Assembly (NCBI GenBank): GCA_965247055.1 | Contig: CBDFGE010000005.1 | Coordinates: forward strand, 248,001 to 312,000 | DNA length: 64,000 nt | Direction of reading: 5' to 3' | DNA from: CBDFGE01 sp965247055 | GTDB lineage: Bacteria > Chloroflexota > Dehalococcoidia > Lucifugimonadales > JAGWBF01 | In this document: in pieces, positions 51,359 to 60,280 of the stretch | Layout: each line of letters starts with the position of its first letter | Position numbering within the stretch: position 1 is the first letter of the stretch | The notes under the pieces: generated by a model | What the model was told of the DNA's origin: nothing | Databases searched by the model: none | What the model saw: only the letters and a program-made list of their open reading frames with translations | Translations under genes and position numbers: made by a program

Positions 51359-53053
51359 TCAGCCCACCATGTCGTAGCTGCGGAGCAGCTTGCCCGGCAG
51401 GGCGCCGGTGCAGTCGTTCCCCTCGAAGGTGATGGCGCCGTTGACGATGGTGTAACGTAGCCCGGTGGGCTTCTGGATCAGGCGCTTCTCCCCACCGGGG
51501 AAGTCGTTGGCGAAGACGGCCTTTTCGTACACGTATCCCAGCTCCGCCTGGTTGTACACCATCACGTCGGCCCAGTCGCCAATCCGGAGGCTGCCGCGCT
51601 CCTTGAAATCGGCGAGCCAGGCAGGATAGGCGCTCATCTTGTAGTGGCCCTCTTCCAGGGTCATGAGCTCCCTGTCGCGGACCCAGTAGGACAGCCAGTG
51701 CACGGGCCATATGCTGTTGGTGTTGAACCGGGTATGGGCACCGCCGTCGGACAGGGAGATGTGGGTGTAGGGGTCCTTGAGGATACGCTCCCGCCTGCTG
51801 TAGTCCTCGGGGTTATCGCGGTTGGGTATCCGGAACTCCGTCTCCAACCCCTCGTCGATGGCCAGGTCCAGGAAGGCGTCCAGCGGCTCTTTGCCCATGG
51901 CCTCTCCCAGCTCCCTGATGGTCATGCCCTCGTACTTCTCGTTCCGCTCGTGGGCCACCTGCAACACGCTTACCCTGCTCCAGTCGGTCCTGAAGTTGGG
52001 GATCTCCTCCGCATCCCGGTTCATGGCGGCACGGGTCGCGGGGTCCCGGAGTTTCGCGGCCCGCTCCTCCGCGCTTCCCACCAGGGGCTGCACCCAGTTG
52101 GGCATGTAGTCGTAGAGGTTGAACTCCGAGAGCTTCATCTCGAAGGCCTCGATGGTGGAAAGCTGCTGGCGCAGCACGGGCAGACCTTCGGCGCGGCAGG
52201 CGTGTAGCCAATCCACGTCCTCGTCGTCCTGTAGGGCCGCCACGTGCAGAGGCCTGCCGCTGACGATCATCATCTGTCTCATCAGGTCCCGGTATGACTG
52301 GCGCTGCTCAGCGGTGTGGCCCAGGCCCATGGTCAGGCCTATGTGCCCTACGCCGAAGCTGGACAGCACCTCGGCCAGGGCCAGGAACTCCTCGTTGGAG
52401 GCCACGTGGCTGGGCAGCATGCCGCCGTCCTCGGGCCGGTCCTCCATGTTCTTGTCGAAGGAGAAGCCGAAGGCCCCCGCCTGCATCGCCTCGTACAGGA
52501 GCTGCGTCATGCGCCCCAGCTCCGCCTCGCTCACCGAGGTCCTCTCCCGGGCGGCCATCATGCCCAGCACGTAGCCGCGCATGGGGGAGAAGGGGAAAAG
52601 GGCGCCTACGTTCACGCCCAGCCCCTGGCGTTCCAGGCTGTCCAGGTACTGGGGAAAGGTCTCCCAGTCCCAGCGTATGCCCAGGCGCATGGACTCCAGG
52701 GGGATGGCCTCAATGCGGTTCATCATGCGCATATTCAGGTCCCGGTCCTCGGGCTTGGTGGGGGCGAAGCCGAAGCCGCACTGGCCGATGGTGAGGGAGG
52801 TCACCCCGAACCAGCCCGATAACGAGCAGTATGGGTCCCAGTTGAGCTGGCCATCGTAGTGGGTGTGGAGGTCCACTGCCCCTGGTGCCACGATGCAGCC
52901 GCCGGCGTCGATCTCCCTGGCTCCCCCCGCCGGGATCCTGCCGCTGATCTTCGCTACACGCCCGCCCTTGATGGCCAGGTCCGCCCGGTACCGGGGAGTA
53001 CCGATACCATCTACGATGGTGCCGCCGCGAATGACCAGGTCGTACTCAGCCAT
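51359..53053 (-). CDS. N-acyl-D-amino-acid deacylase-family amidohydrolase
   Basis: 564 residues, normal for the D-aminoacylase group. Strands of the small beta-sandwich (YDLVIRGGTIVDGIGTPRYRADLAI) precede the metal site DLHTHYDGQ (His63, His65) and the bridging Cys92 in IGQCGFGFAP, characteristic of the family. VGHIGLTMGLGHT, HVAALQDDED and SLSDGGAHTRFNTN follow. It would hydrolyse N-acylated D-amino acids or related amides in the cytosol. It is transcribed toward the isochorismatase-like gene. Substrate is an inference from the family; many members have other substrates. Confidence 0.88.
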   Translation of the reverse strand: MAEYDLVIRGGTIVDGIGTPRYRADLAIKGGRVAKISGRIPAGGAREIDAGGCIVAPGAVDLHTHYDGQLNWDPYCSLSGWFGVTSLTIGQCGFGFAPTKPEDRDLNMRMMNRIEAIPLESMRLGIRWDWETFPQYLDSLERQGLGVNVGALFPFSPMRGYVLGMMAARERTSVSEAELGRMTQLLYEAMQAGAFGFSFDKNMEDRPEDGGMLPSHVASNEEFLALAEVLSSFGVGHIGLTMGLGHTAEQRQSYRDLMRQMMIVSGRPLHVAALQDDEDVDWLHACRAEGLPVLRQQLSTIEAFEMKLSEFNLYDYMPNWVQPLVGSAEERAAKLRDPATRAAMNRDAEEIPNFRTDWSRVSVLQVAHERNEKYEGMTIRELGEAMGKEPLDAFLDLAIDEGLETEFRIPNRDNPEDYSRRERILKDPYTHISLSDGGAHTRFNTNSIWPVHWLSYWVRDRELMTLEEGHYKMSAYPAWLADFKERGSLRIGDWADVMVYNQAELGYVYEKAVFANDFPGGEKRLIQKPTGLRYTIVNGAITFEGNDCTGALPGKLLRSYDMVG

Positions 53054-53292
53054 GGCGTGTCCTCCTAGTGCTGCGACTAGCCCGATGAACTCGACTGATG
53101 ATGCCTCAGTGTATTATCCGTTGACGGGCGTGTCAATCGGGGTTCGTCGCCTGGCCCGAGCTGGGTTATCGTTGGATGGGACGTAGCGGTGGGTGCCTTC
53201 CGGGGAAGAAGAGGCCTGGCACCCCGCTGAGGGGTCCAGGCTCGGGTCACTTGGATGGTAGCTGCCGGGGCAGGAGCGGAATCCGACCCGCG

Positions 53293-54223
53293 CTACACCT
53301 GGGCCAGCGGCCTTATCCGGTCCGACACTGGAATGTGGACGCTGATCGTGCTGCCCATTCCAGGGGTGCTGTCCACGTCGAGCCTCCCAGAAAGCGCCTC
53401 GGCGTAGTCTTCCATGCAGAGGAGACCATTGCCAGGCTTGACCTGTTCAGCGTCGAACCCTCGGCCGTTGTCGTGGACTGTGACGTACACCTCAGCATCC
53501 GAGGAAAAGCCCAGGTGTATGCGGACGCGGTCCGCTCCGGCGTGTTTCACCACATTGGTGAGGGCTTCTTCCACTATGCGGTAGAGGGTCAGCCTCAGGT
53601 CGATGTCCAGCCCGGAGGAAACGGAGTTCTCGACCTCGGTCATCCTCCAGTCCATATCGATGTCGACGGCGAGCATGCAACGGAACCTGTCGGCAAGGGA
53701 CTCGAGGGCGCTGGGGAGGCCGATGCGGATGATGGTAGGGTACAGGTGACGGGTGATGGAGCGCAGGTCCTCGTCTATGATCTCTCCCAGGATACTGCGT
53801 GCGTTGCCGAGGCGTTCGTGCACTTCCGAGGGGGCATCCTTCAATAGGTCCTGGCAGTCCTTGAGCCAGAACCCCAGAACCAGTAGCCTGCTCTGTACCT
53901 GGGCGTGAAGGAGGTTGGCTACCTCCTTACGGGTACGTTCCTGAGCTGAGATCGTGCTTTGGCGACTCCCTTTAGCTGCTGCATCTCTTCCGTCCCCCGT
54001 TCCCTGAGTGTTATCCCCTGGGTCAGCTCGGAGTCCAGTCCGGTGGCCTCATAGGTGAAGTGGGCGTGAGGCCGTTCATACGGGGTCGGGCTCAAACGCA
54101 GGTGCCTCTTTGGGGAGAGCTGCTTGGGGACACGGCTAGCCGAGGACTAAGAGTAGCCGGAGTCGAATGAGAGGGTGATACGACCTTATAAAAACGAAAG
54201 CGGGCTAGACCGAAGGCGCTCAT
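53293..54223 (-). pseudogene. sensor histidine kinase (NarX/LiaS-type), decayed
   Basis: The intact C-terminal frame from about 53990 to 53293 holds the HisKA_3 dimerisation region, ERTRKEVANLLHAQVQSRLL with the phospho-acceptor His, and the ATPase domain YRIVEEALTNVVKHAGADRV (N box), VTVHDNGRGFD (G1 box) and GMGSTISVHIPV. Upstream the frame changes: ELTQGITLRERGTEEMQQLKG and RHLRLSPTPYERPHAHF lie in another frame, and the start at ATG 54223 (GGGAGG upstream) in a third, which stops at 54092. At least two frameshifts are therefore needed. A consensus promoter is intact upstream. No response regulator gene is adjacent. Confidence 0.75.
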
Positions 54224-54260
54224 TGCAACCTCCCAGTTATCTAGCCCCCTAGATGCATGT

Positions 54261-54288
54261 ATTATACAGGGGAAAGGTGTGTTGTCAA
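54261..54288 (-). promoter_or_regulatory. consensus promoter of the histidine kinase remnant
   Basis: Minus strand TTGACA (54288-54283), 16-base spacer, TATAAT (54266-54261): both boxes match consensus exactly. ATG 54223 with GGGAGG follows about 30 bases after the expected start. Confidence 0.8.
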
Positions 54289-54360
54289 GGGCCTCCGGGG
54301 GCAATTCCGACGATTCTTCGGACCTTCGCGCTGGCGCCTCTCTGGCGTATCGGGGATCCG

Positions 54361-54388
54361 TTGAAGGACGGGTCGGAAGGTGTATACT
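54361..54388 (+). promoter_or_regulatory. promoter for the alpha/beta-hydrolase-fold gene
   Basis: TTGAAG (54361-54366), 16-base spacer, TATACT (54383-54388); leader of roughly 165 bases. Confidence 0.55.
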
Positions 54389-54558
54389 AGTTAACCGGGA
54401 GACACTTGTTGGGCTGGCACTGGCCCAGTTGGCGTGCCGGGCTCGACAGAGCTCCCTCATGGTAGTGTGGACACCCATAGAGGCCCGAGCTGCCTGACCG
54501 GGCCACGGGTCGAGTCCTTCGATGTGGCGGGCCGACGGGCATTATGCAGGGGTAAAGC

Positions 54559-55320
54559 ATGGCTGATTTTCTCCTTGTTCACGACGCGGCCCAACATTCC
54601 TGGTGCTGGGGCAGGGTGTGGGGTCACCTCACCGCGCCCATGGAGAACCCGCCCAGACTGCACGCCAGGGGTAGAGTGGGAAAGGTAATCGCCCTCGACC
54701 TTCCCTGGCCCGGGTCGGTGTCTGCGTTGGGCCGTTCGGGCCCGTCGCTGGACGATTGGGTCCAGGCAGTGATAGGAGAGGTGGGGTCGCAGGGCTTGCA
54801 CAACCTGGTTTTGGCCGGCCACGGCGTGGCGGCCTCCGTACTGCTACGGGCCGCTTCCGCCTTGCCGGAGCCGCCGAAGCGGATCGTGGTGTTCGCCGGA
54901 ATCATTCCCGACGATGGCAAATGCACCCTCGACATGCTCCCCCGGGCGAACCGGATGGGGTTCAAGGTGATTGCCGGGATGAACCGCATCACTAGGACAG
55001 AGCTAGTACTGCCCAGGGCGGTGATCACCAACCTTTACTGCAACGGCATGGACCCTTTCGATATGATCCAGACGGTCGGGCGGTTCGGCCCTCTCCCGTT
55101 GCGGCTGTTGCGCACCAGCGTCCGCCTCGGCGAGCTGGCCCGCAGCCTGCCCCTGACTTATGTGCCCCTGAGTCGGGACCGGCTGGTCCCGCCGGCGCTT
55201 CAGAGGCGGATGACCCAGCGGCTGGACGGGATTGAGGTGGCCGCCGAGGTGGACTCGTGCCACGAGGTCATGATCGAGCGGCCCGGGGAGGTGGCTGACA
55301 TCCTCCTGAAGTACGCCTGA
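54559..55320 (+). CDS. alpha/beta-hydrolase-fold protein without the nucleophile serine
   Basis: 253 residues from ATG 54559 (CAGGGGTAAAGC upstream). The fold begins MADFLLVHDAAQHSWCWGRVW (oxyanion loop) and matches the salicylate-esterase/hydroxynitrile-lyase-like group. The nucleophile elbow normally GHSxG reads LAGHGVAAS, with Gly89 where Ser should be. The acid LSRDRLVPP and His235 (SCHEVMIERP) of the triad are kept. It may therefore be a non-hydrolytic lyase, a binding protein or inactive. A segment of about 25 residues after the HG loop (APMENPPRLHARGRVGKV) is an insertion. Confidence 0.78.
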   Translation: MADFLLVHDAAQHSWCWGRVWGHLTAPMENPPRLHARGRVGKVIALDLPWPGSVSALGRSGPSLDDWVQAVIGEVGSQGLHNLVLAGHGVAASVLLRAASALPEPPKRIVVFAGIIPDDGKCTLDMLPRANRMGFKVIAGMNRITRTELVLPRAVITNLYCNGMDPFDMIQTVGRFGPLPLRLLRTSVRLGELARSLPLTYVPLSRDRLVPPALQRRMTQRLDGIEVAAEVDSCHEVMIERPGEVADILLKYA

Positions 55321-55351
55321 GCTATTCGGCCCCCTCCTTCGGTGGAGGCGA

Positions 55352-55360
55352 TGATATAAT
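55352..55360 (+). promoter_or_regulatory. extended -10 promoter before the small hypothetical gene
   Basis: TGA followed by a perfect TATAAT (55355-55360); no -35 box is seen. Confidence 0.45.
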
Positions 55361-55446
55361 GATCTCGACGAAACCTGCGGCGGCGGCCTTTGCCTTGGCC
55401 TGGGGTCCCCGTGGCAGGACAGTCCGGCTGGCCTAGAGGCACCCGT

Positions 55447-55710
55447 ATGGACGACCAGGAGTACCTCGATCGGATAAAGGGGAAAATAGAGCGGCTGACG
55501 GGTAGGGAGATACGGCTCTCCCTGGACATGGTCGAGGCGGGCCGCGTCAAGGTGGAACTGGAGGGCGATGTGCCCGAGGTGACTCTGGGTGCCAACGTCC
55601 TCCAGTATGCGGGGTTCGCCCGCATGGCGATCGAGTACGCCGTTGTCTGCATACGGAAGGCCAGGGAGCTGGGGACCCTGGAGTTTCACGCCCTGCTGGC
55701 CCGCAACTAG
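55447..55710 (+). CDS. small hypothetical protein
   Basis: 87 residues from ATG 55447; a longer frame to 55390 is proline/glycine-rich and unlikely. A helical charged start (DDQEYLDRIKGKIERLTG) is followed by strands (IRLSLDMVEAGRVKVELEGDVPEVTLG) and a C-terminal helix LQYAGFARMAIEYAVVCIRKARELG. It looks like a compact alpha-beta domain; no family is recognised. A zinc-ribbon gene follows 54 bases later. Confidence 0.55.
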   Translation: MDDQEYLDRIKGKIERLTGREIRLSLDMVEAGRVKVELEGDVPEVTLGANVLQYAGFARMAIEYAVVCIRKARELGTLEFHALLARN

Positions 55711-55764
55711 GCCACGGCGGTTGGCGTCTCACCTATCAACTCCGGTGTCGGAAAGGTGGCGGAG

Positions 55765-55974
55765 ATGGCTGCAATCGAATACGTGTGCCGCGGTTGCGGA
55801 CACGGGTTTCCCTGGTTCAGCGTCGATGGACCCCAAGCCTGCTGTCCTCGATGCGACGGGCTCGATCTGGAGGCCAACCCCTGGCTCTTGCTTACCCCGG
55901 AGGCCGAGGGGCTGACCGCAGAGGACCATTTTGAAGCGCTCTTGGCGGTGTGCGGAGAGGGCTGCTCCCGCTAG
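55765..55974 (+). CDS. small zinc-ribbon protein
   Basis: 69 residues from ATG 55765 (GTG 55756 is possible). A four-cysteine ribbon, YVCRGCGHGFP and CCPRCDGLDLE, with an acidic C-terminal helix (EAEGLTAEDHFEALLAV) and a final CGEGCSR pair. No family is recognised. It is likely co-transcribed with the preceding small gene. Confidence 0.5.
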   Translation: MAAIEYVCRGCGHGFPWFSVDGPQACCPRCDGLDLEANPWLLLTPEAEGLTAEDHFEALLAVCGEGCSR

Positions 55975-56129
55975 CGGGGGCCGGGGCGGCCACGTCCTGT
56001 ATATGTGAGGGGACGGAAGCCATCCAGCGATGGTACTCGCGCTCGGAGGGGAACGAACCGGGAAGGCTGAGCCCGCCCCGTCACCGACCGCCGCCCCAGT
56101 CCGCGTCACGAGGGGGTGGTCCATGCCCG

Positions 56130-56138
56130 TGCTATAAT
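56130..56138 (+). promoter_or_regulatory. extended -10 promoter of the ABC-2 exporter operon
   Basis: TGC followed by perfect TATAAT (56133-56138). Transcription would start near 56145, only about four bases before the ATG at 56149, so the mRNA would be leaderless or nearly so. Confidence 0.5.
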
Positions 56139-56148
56139 TGCCTTGGGC

Positions 56149-57069
56149 ATGGAAGAGGTGATCGAGGTCAAAGGTCTGGTAAAGCGGTACGGCTCCCTCA
56201 CCGCGATAAACGACGCGTCTTTCACAGTACATCGTGGCGAAGTCTTCGGGATCCTGGGCCCCAACGGCGCCGGTAAGACCACGGTCCTGGAGATCATAGA
56301 GGGGCTCCAGCATCCCACCGCCGGGCAGACCTTCGTGCTGGGAGTGGATACCCACGGGGACCCGGTGGCGGTCAAGGAGCGCTTGGGGGTGCAGCTCCAG
56401 GCCTCCGCTTACTTCGACTACCTTACCCTCAGCGAAATCCTGACCCTTTTCGGTAGCTTCTACCGGCGCCGGGTCCCGCCGCGGGAGTTGCTGGACAAGG
56501 TGGGGCTGCTGGACAGGGCGGGGACGACGCTGAAGAAGCTCTCCAGCGGCCAGAAGCAGCGGTTCACGGTGGCGGCAAGCCTGGTGAATGATCCGGAGGT
56601 GGTTATCCTGGACGAGCCCACCACGGGGCTCGATCCCCAGGCGCGGCGGAACCTGTGGCAACTCATCCGGCAGATCCACGCCGAAGGCAAGACGATCGTC
56701 CTGACAACCCATTATATCGAAGAGGCCCAGGTGCTCTGCAATCGGGTGGCTATCATGGACCTGGGACGGATCGTGGCGCTGGACTCTCCTACTAACCTGC
56801 TGCGGCGCCTGGATTCACCCTACGTGGTGAACATGGTGACCTCCAGGTCCCTGTCTGAGCAAGAATGTGAAAGTCTGAAGGCGTCCACTGATGTCCTGGC
56901 CGGCAACGGCCGCGCCTACCAGCTACGGGTGGACGATGCGCCCCTGGCGCTGGCCCACGTACTGGAGTGGACCGCCAGCAGGGATGTGACCCTCGAGGAG
57001 ATCGAGGTGGTCCCGGGCACTCTGGAGGACGTGTTCCTCGCGCTAACCGGGAAAGAGCTGCGAGACTAG
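56149..57069 (+). CDS. ABC-2-type transporter ATP-binding protein
   Basis: 306 residues from ATG 56149. Walker A GPNGAGKTT near 38-46, Q loop VQLQASAYFDYLT, signature LKKLSSGQKQR, Walker B VVILDEPTTGLDPQ and H loop TTHYIEEA. LSSGQKQR with TTGLD and the C-terminal extension (about 90 residues, from DSPYVVNMV) fit the DrrA/CcmA-like multidrug or lipid exporter group. The permease starts three bases after the stop. Upstream, a leaderless-type promoter is predicted. Confidence 0.94.
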   Translation: MEEVIEVKGLVKRYGSLTAINDASFTVHRGEVFGILGPNGAGKTTVLEIIEGLQHPTAGQTFVLGVDTHGDPVAVKERLGVQLQASAYFDYLTLSEILTLFGSFYRRRVPPRELLDKVGLLDRAGTTLKKLSSGQKQRFTVAASLVNDPEVVILDEPTTGLDPQARRNLWQLIRQIHAEGKTIVLTTHYIEEAQVLCNRVAIMDLGRIVALDSPTNLLRRLDSPYVVNMVTSRSLSEQECESLKASTDVLAGNGRAYQLRVDDAPLALAHVLEWTASRDVTLEEIEVVPGTLEDVFLALTGKELRD

Positions 57070-57072
57070 CCT

Positions 57073-58200
57073 ATGCTGGCGCTCCTGGTGGCCAATCTAA
57101 AGATCATGCTGAGGGACCGCCAGGCACTTTTCTGGGCCCTGGTGTTTCCCCTCGTCCTGGTAACGGTTTTCGGGTTGTTTGAGGTGGACGGGTCCGGCTC
57201 GGCGGACTTCGCCGTATTCGATCACGCCGGCACCGAGCGCTCGAGGGAACTCAAGAGAAAGCTCTCGGGGATTGACTACCTGTACATAGATAACCAGTAC
57301 ACCAGCGAGGCCGCGGCCCATGACGCTCTGCGGGAGGGCGGCCTGGAGTACCTACTGGTTATACCCCAGGGCGTGGCGGGCCTGGACCGGACCACCGAAC
57401 CGGAGAGCCTCGGCGACGATGGTGCCGCGGAGCCGGCACCAGATGGGCCCCTATCGCTGGAGCTCTATTACGACGTGAACAACGAGCTGGGTAACCAGCT
57501 GGTGATCGAGGTCTTGCGGCATTTTGTCGACGAGGAGAACCTGAGGATCATCGGGAGACCCAAGGCCCTGGAGGTCGTTCCCACGGGGGTAGAGGGCAGG
57601 AGGGTGGACTACTTCGATGTGCTCCTCATAGGGCTGGTAGGCATGGGTATGATGACCAATTCCATCATCTTCATTGCGGTGAAGATAAGCATGTACCGGA
57701 GCCAGTCGATCCTCAAGAGGATGCTGGTCACGCCCCTCCCTGTGCGGAACTATTTCGCCTCGGAGATCGTGGCCCACCTGCTCCTGTCGGTGGTGCAGGC
57801 GGCGGTAGTCATAGGCGTGGGGGTTTTCGTATTCGGTGCCCACATCTACGGCAACGTCTTGTGGCTCTTCGTGATCGTCGCCTTCGCCAACACCGTCTTT
57901 CTGAACATCGGGTTCATCATCTCTGGCTGGGCCAATAGCCCCCGGGCCGCTTCGGGCATGGGCAACGCCGTGGCCATCCCCATGCTGTTTTTTTCAGGCG
58001 CTTTCTTCCCCACGTCCTCCCTCCCCGCCTTTCTGCCGGACCTGGTACATGTGCTGCCCCTCAAGCCCATGCTGGACGCCATGAGGGCGGTGGCGATAGA
58101 CGGCCTAGAGCTGTGGGACGTCTGGCGGGAGCTGGCCATGCTGGCCGCGTGGCTGGTGGTTTCCTCTGTAGCGGCGGCCAGGCTGTTCCGGTTTGGGTAG
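57073..58200 (+). CDS. ABC-2-type transporter permease
   Basis: 375 residues. One N-terminal membrane segment (LFWALVFPLVLVTVFGLF), a long extracytoplasmic domain (about 35-180), then five or six helices at the C-terminus with the ABC-2 segments YRSQSILKRMLVTPLPVRNYFASEI, FANTVFLNIGFIISGWANSP and AIPMLFFSGAFFPTSSLPAFL. It forms a dimeric pore energised by the ATPase encoded immediately upstream. Substrate unknown; exporters of this group move drugs, lipids or polysaccharides. Confidence 0.92.
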   Translation: MLALLVANLKIMLRDRQALFWALVFPLVLVTVFGLFEVDGSGSADFAVFDHAGTERSRELKRKLSGIDYLYIDNQYTSEAAAHDALREGGLEYLLVIPQGVAGLDRTTEPESLGDDGAAEPAPDGPLSLELYYDVNNELGNQLVIEVLRHFVDEENLRIIGRPKALEVVPTGVEGRRVDYFDVLLIGLVGMGMMTNSIIFIAVKISMYRSQSILKRMLVTPLPVRNYFASEIVAHLLLSVVQAAVVIGVGVFVFGAHIYGNVLWLFVIVAFANTVFLNIGFIISGWANSPRAASGMGNAVAIPMLFFSGAFFPTSSLPAFLPDLVHVLPLKPMLDAMRAVAIDGLELWDVWRELAMLAAWLVVSSVAAARLFRFG

Positions 58201-58292
58201 CAGGGGCGTTCTTCCACCAGGCGCACACGGAGACCCGAGTAGCGCGCTTTACGGTGTGAGCGACGATATTGGGCGCGGGAGCGATGCCGGTC

Positions 58293-58772
58293 CTAGCGGG
58301 CGTGGGGAACCCGTACAAAACCGTAGTATGCGTCGCTGTCCAACACCCTTTTCAGGCCCTCCTGAGAGATGTTTCTGGGGTTCAGAGGCGTGTAGTACCG
58401 GTCCGTGACCATGTCATGCAGGTGCTCCAGCCTCGCCGGGCGGTTTCCTTCGGCCAGGATGTGGCGGAACACTATCTCCTGCATGGGCATATCCGGCCTG
58501 ATAAACCCTTCCTGCGTAGAGCAGCACACGGTGATCTGCTTGATATGCGCCTGTTCGGAAGGTGTCTGGCGGTCCGCCTCCATCCTGGCTTTACAGGAGT
58601 CACACCGCCGGTCCGTGAGGACCAAGGCTAGGGACCGGTTGAGCTGACTGGCTCTGGCGGGATCGATAGCATATTGTGGGATTTCCTCAGGGGGCTCTTC
58701 CGGAGTCTCCTCCGGTGCCTCCTCGGCAACGGGCTCGGGTTCATGCATCTGTGTATTCTCGGGAACAGTCAA
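58293..58772 (-). CDS. cysteine-containing protein coupled to moeA
   Basis: 159 residues from a TTG that overlaps the moeA stop. An acidic, proline- and glutamate-rich N-terminus (EPEPVAEEAPEETPEEPPEE) precedes a helical domain with CDSCKARMEADRQ and VCCSTQEGF, four cysteines that may bind metal, and a C-terminal LDSDAYYGFVRVPHA. No family is recognised. Overlap with moeA suggests a role linked to molybdenum-cofactor insertion or to a cofactor-containing enzyme; this is inference only. Confidence 0.6.
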   Translation of the reverse strand: MTVPENTQMHEPEPVAEEAPEETPEEPPEEIPQYAIDPARASQLNRSLALVLTDRRCDSCKARMEADRQTPSEQAHIKQITVCCSTQEGFIRPDMPMQEIVFRHILAEGNRPARLEHLHDMVTDRYYTPLNPRNISQEGLKRVLDSDAYYGFVRVPHAR

Positions 58773-60076
58773 ATCAGCACCTCTTCGTTCCAGTCGAGCA
58801 TTTTGACTTTAACGGTCTGTCCTGTCTGCATCACGGGCACGTCCTCAGGACATATTGCCAAGCCGGTGGCCTTGGACATGGAGCTGAGGATATTTGAGCC
58901 CTGAGGGCCGGTGGGAAGGGCCCTGTAGGTGCCGTTGGCAATGGTTACCTCCACGCGGGCAAACACGCGCCGCCCGTCTGTGTTATATATTGGCCCCTCC
59001 AGGAGGGCATCGATGGTGGGCTTGGTGAGGCGGGTCTTGCCCAGCATCCTCAAGATGGCGGGCCGTGCGAACTCCTCGAAGGCAACCATGGCGCTCACCG
59101 GGTTGCCCGGAAGACCCAGGTGGGGGACGAGTTTACCCGACGGGCCATACACAACCCCGAAGGCAAGGGGTTTGGCAGGTCGCATACGCACCGACCAGAA
59201 GCTAATCTCCCCCCGCTCCATCAGTACGTCCTTGACCATATCGTAGTCGCCTCGGGAGACGCCTGCCGAGGTGATGAGCAGGTCCGAGCCGGTGCCCTGG
59301 GACAGCTTCAGGTGCATATCCTCCAGATTGTCCCTGGCTATGCCCAGCACCTTGGGGATGCCGCCGTACCTGAGGACCGAGGCCGCCAGGGTGTAGCTGT
59401 TGCTGTCGTAGATCTTGCCCAGATCCATCTCCTCTCCCACGCTGAGGAGCTCGTCGCCGGTGGCCAGTATAGCCACCACGGGGCGGCGTATGACCCAGGC
59501 CCGCTCCATCCCGAGGGATGCCAGCACACCTATCTCGGCGGGCCGCAGGGTGGCGCCCTTCTTGAGGACCACCTCGCCCCTCTGTACGTCCTCGCCGGAG
59601 GGGCGGACGTTCGCCCCGTAGGGGAGCTCTTGCAGGATTCCGATCTCTCCCAGGCCCAGTCCCTTGCCCTTCCTTTCCACTTCGTCGGTGTCCTCGAAGG
59701 GCACTATCGTGTCTGCGCCGTGGGGCACGGGTGCGCCCGTCATAATCCTGACGGCGCTCCCCCTCATCACCTGCTCCGCGGGCATGCTGCCTGCAGCCAC
59801 CTGGCCCACGACCCGGAGCAACTTCGGGCTGGAGGGACTGGCCCCCTCGATGTCCCCGCGCTGCACGGCGTAGCCGTCCATAGCCGAGTTGTCGAGGGGC
59901 GGCAGGTCCATCGGGGAGACCACATCCCCGGCTAGGACCTGGCCTAGGGCCTGGATTATCGCCACCTCCTCCGCGTCGAGGGGGCTAAATCGAGCCATGA
60001 CCCGCTCGTAGGCGTCCTCCACGCTGAGCATGTCGGCGTGCCTGTGTCCGTGCTCGTGTATTTGGGGTGCTGTCAT
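58769..60076 (-). CDS. moeA: molybdopterin molybdenumtransferase MoeA
   Basis: 435 residues. MoeA landmarks: VEDAYERVMARFSPL, PPLDNSAMDGYAVQ (domain 1), RIMTGAPVPHGADTIVPFEDT, ILATGDELL, SAGVSRGDYDMVKDVL (domain 3 catalytic loop) and HLGLPGNPVSAMVAFEEF. It inserts molybdate into adenylylated molybdopterin. A His-rich start (HEHGHRH) may bind metal. It overlaps the downstream cysteine-containing gene. The presence of molybdenum-hydroxylase subunits at 43.4-44.8 kb gives a plausible user of the cofactor. Confidence 0.95.
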   Translation of the reverse strand: MTAPQIHEHGHRHADMLSVEDAYERVMARFSPLDAEEVAIIQALGQVLAGDVVSPMDLPPLDNSAMDGYAVQRGDIEGASPSSPKLLRVVGQVAAGSMPAEQVMRGSAVRIMTGAPVPHGADTIVPFEDTDEVERKGKGLGLGEIGILQELPYGANVRPSGEDVQRGEVVLKKGATLRPAEIGVLASLGMERAWVIRRPVVAILATGDELLSVGEEMDLGKIYDSNSYTLAASVLRYGGIPKVLGIARDNLEDMHLKLSQGTGSDLLITSAGVSRGDYDMVKDVLMERGEISFWSVRMRPAKPLAFGVVYGPSGKLVPHLGLPGNPVSAMVAFEEFARPAILRMLGKTRLTKPTIDALLEGPIYNTDGRRVFARVEVTIANGTYRALPTGPQGSNILSSMSKATGLAICPEDVPVMQTGQTVKVKMLDWNEEVLI

Positions 60077-60280
60077 CGCTACGTTCCTACACCGTCTACT
60101 TTAGCGCCGGGAGCGGGTTCTGACAAGCTGTGGGGTCTCCGTGAAGTATACAGAGGATTTCCCACATCCTTTTTGTGTGTAGCACTCGAAGGAAACCATC
60201 TGGTGCGAGAGGGCAGGTCCGCCGGTACACGATGGATGGGTCGTGCGCCCGGACCGTTCGCGGGCCTGGTCGGGGCTTCC

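Larger units (their letters stand above)
54224..54558. other. intergenic region with two divergent promoters
   Basis: No gene. It contains a minus-strand promoter toward the histidine kinase remnant and a plus-strand promoter toward the alpha/beta-hydrolase gene, about 80 bases apart. Confidence 0.6.
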
